Notes: generated by a model from the sequence alone, not told the origin. A DNA stretch of 23,208 nucleotides from Clostridiales bacterium UBA3953 (GCA_002385415.1 DGDL01000041.1:1-23208); one strand, 5' to 3'; positions 14,317 to 21,480 are shown, counted from the first letter of the stretch. Numbers and translations are program-made.

Positions 14317-14828
14317 AACGGATAAATAGATACCAAAGCGAAAACATATCCGCAGCCGACGAGTTTTTCATGCGCCGCGCGCTGGAGCTTGCCGCCCGCG
14401 CGGCAGAGCTTGGCGAGACGCCCGTCGGCTGTGTCATAGCACGCACGGGCAGCCCGCCCAGCCCCCAAAGCATCGTCGCCGAGGCGTTTAACCTGCGCGA
14501 GACCGATAAAAATGCCACAGCGCACGCGGAGCTGCTCGCTATAAGAAAGGCATGTGAGACGCTCGGCGGCTGGCGGCTGCACGGCTGCACGCTTTATGTG
14601 ACGCTCGAACCCTGTCCGATGTGCGCCGGCGCGATCGTAAACGCCCGGCTTGACAGGGTTGTGTTCGGCGCGCCCGACCCGAAAGCAGGTGCGATGGGCA
14701 GCGTGATAAATTTGTGCTCGTACCCGCTAAACCATAAGCCAATTGTAACGCGCGACGTGCTGCGTGCCGAGTGTGCCACGCTGCTGTCCGGCTTTTTCCG
14801 GCGTCTGCGCGAAAGAAAAACCAAATAA
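14313..14828 (+). CDS. tadA: tRNA-specific adenosine deaminase
   Basis: A 171-residue deaminase that converts the wobble A34 of tRNA-Arg(ACG) to inosine. The zinc and catalytic motifs are complete: TAHAELLAI with His71 and Glu73, and LEPCPMCAGAI with Cys101 and Cys104. ETPVGCVI, NLRETDKNATAHAE and DPKAGAMGS fit TadA. A small insertion (RTGSPPSPQS) lengthens the strand-2 hairpin. The ATG at 14313 overlaps the previous stop (ATGA), implying coupling. Another possible start at 14370 (MRRALELA) would give the shortest family form. It is last in the operon, followed directly by a terminator. Confidence 0.93.
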   Translation: MKRINRYQSENISAADEFFMRRALELAARAAELGETPVGCVIARTGSPPSPQSIVAEAFNLRETDKNATAHAELLAIRKACETLGGWRLHGCTLYVTLEPCPMCAGAIVNARLDRVVFGAPDPKAGAMGSVINLCSYPLNHKPIVTRDVLRAECATLLSGFFRRLRERKTK

Positions 14829-14852
14829 AAAACCGCGGCAGTGCGGTTTTTT
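14829..14852 (+). terminator. First of three tandem terminators after tadA
   Basis: AAAACCGC (14829-14836) pairs with GCGGTTTT (14843-14850), ending in a six-T run. It begins next to the tadA stop codon. Confidence 0.85.
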
Positions 14853-14857
14853 CGGTC

Positions 14858-14885
14858 AAAAGGAAGGCTTTTGCCTTCCTTTTTT
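14858..14885 (+). terminator. Second tandem terminator after tadA
   Basis: AAAAGGAAGGC (14858-14868) pairs with GCCTTCCTTTT around a TTTT loop, and the T-run reaches 14885. The structure is also symmetric for leftward transcription. Confidence 0.85.
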
Positions 14886-14902
14886 GTTTTTATATGGGAA
14901 AT

Positions 14903-14926
14903 CGGGGGAAAGCCCCCCGTTTTTTT
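14903..14926 (+). terminator. Third tandem terminator after tadA
   Basis: CGGGGG (14903-14908) pairs with CCCCCG around a four-base AAAG loop with one spare C, followed by seven T (14920-14926). Confidence 0.85.
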
Positions 14927-14994
14927 GTTTTGTCGCCTTACTTTTTCGCCATGGCTGCGTGTGTTATCTGAAAATTTTTCATTAAAGGAAAAAA

Positions 14995-15108
14995 ATGTCG
15001 GATAAAACGCTCATGTTTCACTTGATAAACAGAGTGAAAATAGCATACAATATAAATGAACTCCGGTTTCACCCTATAGTGAAACCAACATTCACCATTT
15101 TGTTGTGA
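14995..15108 (+). CDS. Possible 37-residue small protein upstream of dinB
   Basis: A short open frame starting ATGTCGGATAAA is preceded by a well-placed AAAGGA five bases upstream. It would encode a basic 37-residue peptide (MSDKTLMFHLINRV and onward, ending FTILL) with no recognised family. It overlaps the dinB promoter and all three inverted repeats, whose symmetry constrains its sequence, and no promoter upstream of it was found. It may be chance. The ribosome binding site is the main reason for listing it. Confidence 0.25.
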   Translation: MSDKTLMFHLINRVKIAYNINELRFHPIVKPTFTILL

Positions 15109-15109
15109 A
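15016..15109. repeat. Cluster of three TTTCAC/GTGAAA inverted repeats around the dinB promoter
   Basis: Three inverted repeats share one half-site. The first is TTTCAC (15016-15021) with GTGAAA (15034-15039), spacer 12. The second is GGTTTCAC (15065-15072) with GTGAAACC (15079-15086), spacer 6. The third is TTCAC (15091-15095) with GTGAA (15105-15109), spacer 9. The first brackets the -35 box and the second lies just past the predicted transcription start, as expected for repressor operators. As RNA, the second and third would be leader hairpins. Confidence 0.65.
15022..15051 (+). promoter_or_regulatory. Promoter for dinB
   Basis: TTGATA (15022-15027), an 18-bp spacer and TACAAT (15046-15051) each match consensus at five of six positions. 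The predicted start near 15058 leaves a leader of about 95 nt before dinB. Confidence 0.6.
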
Positions 15110-15152
15110 CGGTCGCTATAGATGTCAAAAAACGATTATTGAGTGAGCATTC

Positions 15153-16391
15153 ATGGAACGCATTATACTTCATGTTGATCTTAACAATTTCTATGCCTCG
15201 GTCGAGTGTCTTTATAATCCAAAAATCCGCGGCAAGCCCGTTGCGGTGGCGGGCGATATAGAGCAAAGGCACGGTATAGTGCTCGCCAAAAACGACATTG
15301 CCAAAAAATACGGCGTGCGGACGGGGGAAACGCTTTGGGAGGCGCGCTCCAAGTGTCCATACATTATTTTCGTGCCGCCGCACATTGACCGGTATATAGA
15401 GTTTTCACGCAAAGCGCGCGAGATTTACGGCCGGTACACAAACCAGGTCGAGTCGTTCGGCATCGACGAGTGCTGGCTCGATGTGACCGGCGATGTGCGC
15501 TCGGGCAAAGAGATTGCCGACGAGATACGCGCGCGCATCAAAAACGAGTTGGGGATAACGGCGTCGGTCGGCGTGTCGTTCAACAAAGTGTTCGCAAAGA
15601 TGGGCAGCGACTATAAAAAGCCCGACGCGACCACGGTTATCACGCGCGAGAATTTCCGCACGCTGCTGTGGCCGCTGCCGGTGTCCGAGCTGTTGTTTGT
15701 GGGCAATGCGACATTCCGAAAGCTGAAGCTGTACGGTATAAAATCCATAGGCGACCTTGCGTGTGCAGACTATGAGTTTGTGCAGGCGCTGCTCGGCAAA
15801 AACGGCTGCATGCTGTGGCGGTTTGCAAACGGGCTGGACAGGTCGCCGGTGATGGAGAGCTGCGCCGCCGTCAAAATCAAGAGTGTAGGAAACTCGACAA
15901 CGACGCCGCGCGACCTTGTGTCCGACGATGACGTGCGCGTGACGCTGTATGTGCTGTGCGAGAGTGTCGCGGCGCGGCTGCGCGACAGCGGCTTCAAATG
16001 CCAGACCGTGCAAATCCATGTGCGCGACAGCGAGCTACAGGTGTACGAGCGCCAGACCAAGCTGCAGTATGAAACCTGGCTTGCGCGCGATATATTCGAT
16101 GCCGCGTTTATGCTGTATAAGCGCCACCACGACGGCAGGCCTATCCGAACACTGGGCGTGCGCGCCACCAGCCTGGTGTCGCAGGACAACGCGCAAATCA
16201 GGCTTTTGCCCGAATCGCCTACCGCCGAGCGCGACGAAGCGCTCGAGTTGACGGTGCTGCGGCTGCGCGAGCGGTTTGGCAATACCGCGGTGCGGCGCGG
16301 CATAATGCTGACCGACCCCGGGCTCTCCTCGTTTTCGCCCCGCGACGAGCACATTATACATCCCGAGATGTTCGACAAACAGCGGGCTTAG
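15153..16391 (+). CDS. dinB: DNA polymerase IV (Y-family translesion polymerase)
   Basis: A 412-residue Y-family polymerase that copies past damaged bases with low fidelity. Catalytic acids are visible: Asp9 in LHVDLNNFYASVE and Asp105-Glu106 in FGIDECWLDV. KNDIAKKYGVRTGET, SVGVSFNKVFAKMGSDYKKPDATTVI and the LLFVGNATFRKL helix-hairpin region follow in order. The little-finger domain begins at GNSTTTPRDLVSDDDV, typical of clostridial Pol IV. No obvious QLxLF-type beta-clamp peptide is seen at the C-terminus (HPEMFDKQRA), so clamp contact is unclear. The ATG at 15153 gives the correct N-terminus but has only a weak GAGTGAG ribosome site. Regulation probably involves the inverted repeats at 15016-15109, which do not resemble the usual LexA box of Bacillota. 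Confidence 0.95.
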   Translation: MERIILHVDLNNFYASVECLYNPKIRGKPVAVAGDIEQRHGIVLAKNDIAKKYGVRTGETLWEARSKCPYIIFVPPHIDRYIEFSRKAREIYGRYTNQVESFGIDECWLDVTGDVRSGKEIADEIRARIKNELGITASVGVSFNKVFAKMGSDYKKPDATTVITRENFRTLLWPLPVSELLFVGNATFRKLKLYGIKSIGDLACADYEFVQALLGKNGCMLWRFANGLDRSPVMESCAAVKIKSVGNSTTTPRDLVSDDDVRVTLYVLCESVAARLRDSGFKCQTVQIHVRDSELQVYERQTKLQYETWLARDIFDAAFMLYKRHHDGRPIRTLGVRATSLVSQDNAQIRLLPESPTAERDEALELTVLRLRERFGNTAVRRGIMLTDPGLSSFSPRDEHIIHPEMFDKQRA

Positions 16392-16412
16392 GGCCGCTGG
16401 AGTGTCAAACGC

Positions 16413-16449
16413 AAAAAAGTTGCCGCCCCCCTCGTTTATCCGGCGGGGC
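16413..16449 (-). terminator. Probable terminator after the DUF4397 gene
   Basis: A GC-rich stem pairs CCGCC (16423-16427) with GGCGG (16442-16446) around a 14-base loop. On the minus strand CAACTTTTTT follows (T-run 16418-16413). Extra G/C runs allow other registers. It may also slow rightward transcription leaving dinB. Confidence 0.5.
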
Positions 16450-16517
16450 TTTCCTTCAAACAAAAAAACGACCGGCTTATGCGAGGCAGGTTTGCGGATC
16501 TCGGCGCTGCCCGGCTT

Positions 16518-17176
16518 TCATACAATATCGGAGTAGATAAGGCCGTCCGGCAAAACCACGACTCGGCGCTGCGCGCTGTCGTTGCTGAATCCGATGGTGT
16601 AAACAGTGTAAAGGGTGGCGGGCTCAAGCTCGATGGGCTGAAAAGGTAAAATCCTCAGTCCCGATGCCGAGACTGAAAACGTGAGCGTGTGTGCCCCGGG
16701 CGTCAGCCTGCGATAAAGCGATATATCCTTGTAAGCTATATTTTGCAGTATTGTCTGCCCGTTTTCGAGCGCAAGGTCGAGCGGCGGCGCGTCGGACGCG
16801 AGATTCACAAACCGCAAAAATGAAGATGTGTTTGACTGCGGAGGCGGGAGGGTGTCGGGTACCTGAATCAGCTCTATCCTGCCGGGAAACCCTGTGGCGG
16901 CGATTGTAAATATGCTTGCACCCGGCAAATTGAGGTTTGGCCCAAAAGCTCGTCGCTTGTGCCCGCCCTGTAAAAGGTGAACAGCGCATTGCCGGCAGGC
17001 AGCTCATAGTATGGGGTACTCATACCGTAAGAGATGTTGTCTACCAAAAGATTCCCGTCGATATATGTATCGACTGCCGGGATGGTTGGCACCCCATGCA
17101 AAAATCTGACGTATGCGACATCCTCTGCAATGGTGTTTTGTACGGGTATCGCTTGTCTGCGCGTTCTTTTTGCCAC
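16518..17176 (-). pseudogene. DUF4397 two-repeat protein gene, interrupted by one frameshift
   Basis: Two overlapping minus-strand frames together make one DUF4397-type protein of about 219 residues. The first (from GTG at 17176) holds repeat one: VAYVRFLHGVPTIPAVDTYIDG, YYELPAGNALFTFYRAGT. The second carries its end (LPGASIFTIAATGFPGRIELIQVPD) and repeat two (SSFLRFVNLASDAPPLDLALENG to LYTVYTIGFSND). The frames join at the AAA run at 16936-16938 on the minus strand: adding one A restores GQNLNLPG and a continuous protein. Either a real deletion, a slippage site or a sequencing error would explain it. DUF4397 is a beta-rich domain of unknown role common in clostridial and archaeal proteins. 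There is no signal peptide. The GTG start has a weak ribosome site. Confidence 0.8.
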
Positions 17177-17519
17177 TATATCGCCCGCTTTCGATGATTT
17201 AGTTTATACCATAATTATGAGCGAGGCGGGAGAATATGAGAAATACACGCCGCTCGGTGAATTTTTTTGCGGATTTTTTAAAACTCGCCACTCTTGCCCC
17301 GTCCGCCATAGCCCTGTCGTGCAGCTTATAGCTTTGTTTGGTCACTCGAAAAAGAAAAAAGAAATTTTATCTCCAATGCAGGGGCCGCCCAAGACTGATT
17401 TTTTGCCAAAATAGCAGGCGAGAGCCGCATTTTTGCGACCCTCGCCGTTTTCGTTGCGGTTGCAGTGTAAACAGAGCCGGCAAAGCTTTCGTCTGCCGCC
17501 GAAAGCCCGGCTGCAAAAC
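17177..17519. other. Intergenic region between thrS and the DUF4397 gene
   Basis: No convincing gene is present. Next to the DUF4397 start, a minus-strand TATAAA (17208-17203) preceded by TGG resembles an extended -10 promoter without a -35 box. A hairpin GGCGAG (17417-17422)/CTCGCC (17441-17446) with a nested CGCA/TGCG and trailing GTTTT may terminate on either strand. Nothing is recognised in 17230-17400. Confidence 0.4.
17475..17512 (-). terminator. Hairpin after thrS, probable terminator
   Basis: AGCCGG (17475-17480) pairs with CCGGCT (17507-17512), and inside it GCTTTCG (17485-17491) pairs with CGAAAGC (17500-17506), with a four-base bulge. It begins seven bases past the thrS stop. Leftward it is followed by CTGTTTACA, a weak T-tract. 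Confidence 0.5.
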
Positions 17520-19379
17520 TCACAGTGCCTTGGTGTCTATCTCCTCGCGCAGCTTGGAAAGGAGCTCGGAGCGCGACATGACGACCGTCTGACCCGTTTT
17601 GCGTGAGCGTACCGCGACGGTGCCGTCCGCGACCTCGCGCTCGCCGACCACAAGCATGTAGGGCACGCGCTCAAGCTGGGCCTCACGAATCTTGAAGCCA
17701 ATTTTTTCGCTCCTGTAGTCTTTTTCGACGCGGATGCCCGCAGCTTCAAGCTCGGCTGCCACTATATCACAGTACTCGTTGCAGGCGTCGACGATGGGGA
17801 GCACCTTCACCTGCACAGGCGCAAGCCACAGCGGGAACGCGCCGGCGAAATGCTCGGTGATAATACCGATAAAGCGCTCGAGTGCACCGAATACGACGCG
17901 GTGAATCATAACCGGGCGATGGCGCTGGTTGTCGGGGCCGATATAGGTGAGGTCGAACAGCTCCGGCAGGTTCATGTCGAGCTGGATAGTGGCGCACTGC
18001 CAGGTGCGTCCGAGGCTGTCTTCGATGTGGAAGTCTATTTTCGGGCCGTAGAAGGCTCCGTCGCCTTCGTTTATCTTGTACTGCACGCCAAGCTCGTCGA
18101 GCGCGCCTTTCAGTCCGTCGGTCGCTTGCTCCCAGGCCTCGTCGGTACCGATGGAGTTTTCGGGGCGCGTCGAAAGCTCGACAGTGTAATTTAACCCGAA
18201 AGTCGAATAGACTTTGTCGATGAGCTTGTATACACCGATTATCTCGTCTTTGATTTGCTCGGGCGTCATGAAGATGTGCGCGTCGTCTTGAGTGAAGCAG
18301 CGCACGCGCATCAGTCCGTGAAGCGTGCCCGAAAGCTCGTGGCGGTGGACAAGTCCCAGCTCGCCGTAGCGGAGGGGCAGGTCGCGATAGGAATGAAGTT
18401 TGCGCTTGTAAACAAGCAGGCCGCCCGGACAGTTCATCGGCTTGACGGCAAATTCGCTTTCGTCAATGACGGTTGTATACATATTATCGCGGTAATGATC
18501 CCAGTGACCGGAGGTCTCCCACAGCTTGCGGCTGAGTATGACCGGGGTTTTTATCTCCTCATAGCCCGCCTCGCGGTGAATCTGGCGCCAATAGTCCTCA
18601 AGCAGGTTGCGCAAAACCATTCCCTTGGGGAAGAAGAAGGGGAAACCGGGCCCTTCCTCGAAGATGTCGAACAGATCCATCTCCCGACCTATTTTGCGGT
18701 GGTCGCGCTTTTTGGCCTCCTCAAGCTTTTGCAGGTACTCTTCGAGCATGGCCTTTTCGGGGAAGGATATGCCGTATATGCGCTGGAGCATCTTGTTTTT
18801 CGAGTCGCCTTCCCAGTACGCGCCCGTGCACTGAATCAGCTTGAATGCCTTGATCGGAGCGGGCGAATAAAGATGCGGGCCGGAGCAAAGGTCTATAAAC
18901 TCGCCCTGGCGATAGAACGAAATCTCCTCGCCCTCCGGCAAACGCTCTATAAGCAGCACTTTATACGGCTCGCCGTGCTCCTCCATGAGCTTGATTGCCT
19001 CGTCGCGGGGCAGCACAAAGCGCTCCTCGAGGGGGTTTTCTTTTATGATTTTTTTCATTTCGGCTTCGATTTTTTCGAGCATGTCTGGTGTAAACGACAT
19101 GTCGCCGGCATCGAAGTCATAGTAAAAACCGTTGTCTATTGCCGGGCCGATGGTAAGCTTCACCTCGGGATAAAGACGCTTTACTGCCGCGGCAAGCACA
19201 TGGGAGGAGGTGTGCCAGAATACTTTTTTGCCTCCGTCGTCCTCGAAGGTAACCGGCTTCACCTCCGCGCCGTCGGGCACTTCGGCCGTAAGATCGCAAA
19301 GCTCGCCGTTAACCGACGCCGCAAGCACTGCACGGCTGATTTGTCCGTTTTCTTTTAGTATTTCATACGCCGTTTTCAT
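17520..19379 (-). CDS. thrS: Threonyl-tRNA synthetase
   Basis: A 619-residue class II synthetase that charges tRNA-Thr with threonine. In order: an N-terminal TGS-like domain (residues ~1-55), the editing domain with HTSSHVLAAAVKRLYP and CSGPH, then the catalytic core with zinc-site MNCPGG, motif 2 HRHELSGTLHGLMRVRCFTQDDAH, and motif 3 HRVVFGALERFIG. The C-terminal anticodon-binding domain starts around WLAPVQVKVLP. An open frame continues 15 codons upstream to a GTG, but AAGGAGGAG nine bases before the ATG at 19379 fixes the start. That upstream stretch is instead the terminator of a T-box leader. Expression should rise when uncharged tRNA-Thr accumulates. Confidence 0.97.
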   Translation of the reverse strand: MKTAYEILKENGQISRAVLAASVNGELCDLTAEVPDGAEVKPVTFEDDGGKKVFWHTSSHVLAAAVKRLYPEVKLTIGPAIDNGFYYDFDAGDMSFTPDMLEKIEAEMKKIIKENPLEERFVLPRDEAIKLMEEHGEPYKVLLIERLPEGEEISFYRQGEFIDLCSGPHLYSPAPIKAFKLIQCTGAYWEGDSKNKMLQRIYGISFPEKAMLEEYLQKLEEAKKRDHRKIGREMDLFDIFEEGPGFPFFFPKGMVLRNLLEDYWRQIHREAGYEEIKTPVILSRKLWETSGHWDHYRDNMYTTVIDESEFAVKPMNCPGGLLVYKRKLHSYRDLPLRYGELGLVHRHELSGTLHGLMRVRCFTQDDAHIFMTPEQIKDEIIGVYKLIDKVYSTFGLNYTVELSTRPENSIGTDEAWEQATDGLKGALDELGVQYKINEGDGAFYGPKIDFHIEDSLGRTWQCATIQLDMNLPELFDLTYIGPDNQRHRPVMIHRVVFGALERFIGIITEHFAGAFPLWLAPVQVKVLPIVDACNEYCDIVAAELEAAGIRVEKDYRSEKIGFKIREAQLERVPYMLVVGEREVADGTVAVRSRKTGQTVVMSRSELLSKLREEIDTKAL

Positions 19380-19394
19380 ATTCTCAGACTCCTC

Positions 19395-19650
19395 CTTATA
19401 AAATAGGGGTATAAAAAAACTCACCGCGGATCAGTATGCGCTGGCGCGCACTGCCCGGGGTGAGGAAACAGGTTTTGTTTGTTTGGTTTCCGCACGGTTC
19501 CACCCGTACTTTTCACTCATTATTATTCGGTTGTGACACGCGGGTGGTATCCTCGCATTGCTCGGCGTCGCTTTCAGCTTCGGTGCGCTGCACCGGCGAC
19601 CGCTCTCTGTGCGGAGTATTCGCTTTGGACATGTCCCGCGCCGCTTGGAA
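19395..19650 (-). promoter_or_regulatory. T-box riboswitch leader of thrS, probable Thr (ACC) specifier
   Basis: On the minus strand the leader has an AGAGAG element (near 19605), a stem I hairpin GGTG/CACC, and GATACC followed by A, where ACC (19548-19546) is a candidate threonine specifier codon. The T-box proper, GGGTGGAACCGTGCGG (19505-19490), lies in an antiterminator whose arms GTACGG and CCGTGC enclose the GTGGAA bulge that reads the tRNA CCA end. A strong terminator follows at 19413-19464. The overall order is that of a transcription-attenuating T-box: uncharged tRNA-Thr stabilises the antiterminator and allows thrS transcription. Confidence 0.88.
19413..19464 (-). terminator. Regulated terminator of the thrS T-box
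   Basis: CTCACC (19464-19459 on the minus strand) pairs with GGTGAG (19425-19420), enclosing a second stem CAGTGCGC/GCGC-AT-ACTG, and is followed by seven T (19419-19413). It lies 33 bp before the thrS start. Confidence 0.85.
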
Positions 19651-19674
19651 TTTTTCAAAAAAGGGCCGTCGTTC

Positions 19675-19703
19675 TTGAATTATTCAAATATATATGATAT
19701 AAT
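19675..19703 (+). promoter_or_regulatory. Rightward promoter, probably for the DUF6323-DUF6179 genes
   Basis: TTGAAT (19675-19680), a 17-bp spacer and a perfect TATAAT (19698-19703) point toward the gene at 19866. Its -10 lies in the left arm of a large inverted repeat, so transcription would start inside the repeat and face the thrS promoter. Confidence 0.55.
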
Positions 19704-19785
19704 ACAGTATAATTTAAATATAATGAAGAAACCGGTCGAAATTTGCATTTTGACCGACCACTTCATTTATATTCTGTATTATATC
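19696..19785. repeat. 90-bp imperfect inverted repeat holding two facing -10 boxes
   Basis: Outer arms GATATAATACAG (19696-19707) and CTGTATTATATC (19774-19785) are exact complements. Further in, ATGAAG (19723-19728) pairs with CTTCAT (19761-19766) and CGGTC (19733-19737) with GACCG (19752-19756), each with AT-rich flanks that also partly pair. The two arms supply identical TATAAT boxes on opposite strands. Confidence 0.75.
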
Positions 19786-19806
19786 ACCGCAGCGCTGTGT
19801 TGTCAA
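19778..19806 (-). promoter_or_regulatory. Consensus promoter for the thrS leader
   Basis: On the minus strand a perfect TTGACA (19806-19801), a 17-bp spacer and a perfect TATAAT (19783-19778) give a full sigma-A consensus. The predicted start near 19771 gives a leader of about 390 nt before thrS, containing the T-box. Confidence 0.85.
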
Positions 19807-19865
19807 CTCCATTTTGCACAAAAAAATCGCGGTTTTCAAAAGCCTTTTGAAGGGGGGCGCGCAAG

Positions 19866-20381
19866 ATGTCTGCGCAGATTTCAATATTTATGGGTGCCGG
19901 CGGCGAGCTCCGGCAACTTGAGAACGCCGCGATAACGCAAGATCTGCTCGCTGTCAACGAAAAGACTGCGGAATACGGACTGGTGCTAACCGAGCGCCAA
20001 GCAAGGGAGCTGGTTGATGTCCGGAATCGTTCGTTGCGGGATAACGAGCGAATAGAGCTTGGCTCCGGCGCAATCTTGCAGATAATCGACAAGTTCTGCA
20101 CTTCGGTATATCTCAACTCGCAGAACTATGCCCAGACGCTCGGTGAGCTACTTGATATTTTTTACTATTATAAGACGGAGTCGCGGGACAAGATTTCCGA
20201 CAACGACCTGATAGATGTAATGTACGAGCTGTTTGAAGGCCCATGCCACGGCTCGACCGAACTTCTAGCGGGACGCGACCTCGAAACGTTGCTGAGATAC
20301 ATCAAAAACGAGCGCGGGGACATGACACTCGATCCCGGCAATAATTACGACTCCTATCCCGAAACAGAGGGAGATATATAA
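19866..20381 (+). CDS. DUF6323 family protein
   Basis: A 171-residue protein, predicted cytoplasmic and without signal peptide or membrane segment. It matches my memory of DUF6323: EYGLVLTERQARELVDVRNRSLRDNERIELGSGAI (in part), then ICNSPYI-like FCTSVYLNSQNYAQTLGELLDIFYYYKTE, and a late acidic FEGPCHGSTELLAGRDLETLLRY. The function of the family is unknown. In Clostridia this gene usually precedes a DUF6179 gene, as here: the stop and the next ATG share one base (TAATG), so the two products are probably made in fixed ratio. GGGGGG about eight bases before the ATG serves as the ribosome site. Expression is likely from the promoter at 19675-19703 facing the thrS promoter. Confidence 0.78.
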   Translation: MSAQISIFMGAGGELRQLENAAITQDLLAVNEKTAEYGLVLTERQARELVDVRNRSLRDNERIELGSGAILQIIDKFCTSVYLNSQNYAQTLGELLDIFYYYKTESRDKISDNDLIDVMYELFEGPCHGSTELLAGRDLETLLRYIKNERGDMTLDPGNNYDSYPETEGDI

Positions 20382-21385
20382 TGAATTACGGGATTGAAAG
20401 AAAACAGCCCGAACTCAACCCAAAGAACATAAGAAACAGCGCGTATCTCAGCTCACTTGCTGAAGAAGGCGTGCGCTGCGGCGCGATGACGGGCGAAGAA
20501 TACCAAAACCTACAGTTCGGGCTGTATAAACAGCTCGGCGAAATGATTTCAATGTATACGCAGGGCGAGTCCACTTCTGTCATGGCTGAAACGGCAAGCG
20601 AGCTTGCGCTTGCGCTGACCTATAACATCGACGCATATCTGCTTTCGCTCGGAAACCACTACACCGCGCTGGAAGAGATACGCACGAAAACCCCCGATGT
20701 TTTGTATGTTAAAGGACTTCAGTCGGTGAAGCTGCTGGTGTTTGAAACCACCAGCCTGCTTGTCAAGGCGCGTCGGATGAGAGTAAACGTGCCAAACTAT
20801 GAGTACAACAATGCGCTCGATACAGCGATACCGGAGCTGCTGCGCGGCTATGACATAAAATTTGCGCCACACCGCTTAAATCCTCCCCCCGAACGCAAGC
20901 GTCGCAACAGAAGATATAAAGACACCATGCTCGATTACCCGCTTGCGGTGCCGGTGGTAGGTGCAATCGGCATACACTATCTTAAAAGCTACCTGATCAA
21001 TCTATGCAGCGAAAACAAATTCTGCCTTGATTTCGGGCAGCTTGCGATAGCCTCGCTCTACAAGCGCTTTTGTGATGTGCTCGGCGAAAGTTACGACGCG
21101 CCGATTGTAAACATCTACACGCTTGCGCTGCTGAACGCGCTTTTTGCCGATTATCTTAAAAAAGAGCACGGTACGCTTGCGCTTACCGACGACGACATCG
21201 ACGTGGCTCAAAAGCTGCTGTTGTCGTTTAGCCCCGAGGAGCGCGCCTCTATATTGCGCAAATGCGCGGCAAGGCTGTATTGCGGCGACACAGACTATAA
21301 CATCCGCGCTTTTGAGCGCCTTCTGCCTGCTGTCAACAATGCGATTGAAAACAATGCGCTCGGGCGCCTGCTCGTGGTCGGATAA
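20381..21385 (+). CDS. DUF6179 domain protein
   Basis: A 334-residue, mostly helical protein without signal peptide or clear membrane helix. The segment LYKQLGEMISMYTQGESTSVMAETASELALALTYNIDAYL fits the N-terminal part of DUF6179 as I remember it (in part: a helix, then ES.SV.AETA.EL). The rest has leucine-rich helices, a basic patch PPPERKRRNRRYKD at about residues 167-180, and a C-terminal FSPEERASILRKCAARL. I remember family members as often longer (400 residues or more), so this may be a short form; no catalytic motif is seen. It is second in the operon and translationally coupled to the DUF6323 gene. A terminator follows at 21438-21467. Confidence 0.68.
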   Translation: MNYGIERKQPELNPKNIRNSAYLSSLAEEGVRCGAMTGEEYQNLQFGLYKQLGEMISMYTQGESTSVMAETASELALALTYNIDAYLLSLGNHYTALEEIRTKTPDVLYVKGLQSVKLLVFETTSLLVKARRMRVNVPNYEYNNALDTAIPELLRGYDIKFAPHRLNPPPERKRRNRRYKDTMLDYPLAVPVVGAIGIHYLKSYLINLCSENKFCLDFGQLAIASLYKRFCDVLGESYDAPIVNIYTLALLNALFADYLKKEHGTLALTDDDIDVAQKLLLSFSPEERASILRKCAARLYCGDTDYNIRAFERLLPAVNNAIENNALGRLLVVG

Positions 21386-21437
21386 GCGTTATAAGCCGCA
21401 AGGCCACAAGCAGAAAACTACATAGGAAAAGACAAAG

Positions 21438-21467
21438 AACCGCCCGGAGCGCATTGTCCGGGCGGTT
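21438..21467. terminator. Bidirectional terminator between convergent genes
   Basis: AACCGCCCGG (21438-21447) and CCGGGCGGTT (21458-21467) form a perfect 10-bp stem. Rightward it is followed by TTCGCTTTGCTTTTT, leftward by CTTTGTCTTTT. It serves the DUF6179 gene and the deacetylase-like gene. Confidence 0.85.
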
Positions 21468-21480
21468 TTCGCTTTGCTTT

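Noticed and set aside
17034..17414. Plus-strand frame of 126 codons beside the DUF4397 gene
   Set aside because: Half of it is the shadow of DUF4397, with no ribosome site; the rest is a Lys-rich chance sequence.
18255..19358. Plus-strand frame of 367 codons opposite thrS
   Set aside because: Antisense shadow of thrS; no family resemblance or promoter.
19380..19424. 15-residue N-terminal extension of ThrRS from an upstream GTG
   Set aside because: It reads through the T-box terminator; AAGGAGG fixes the ATG at 19379.
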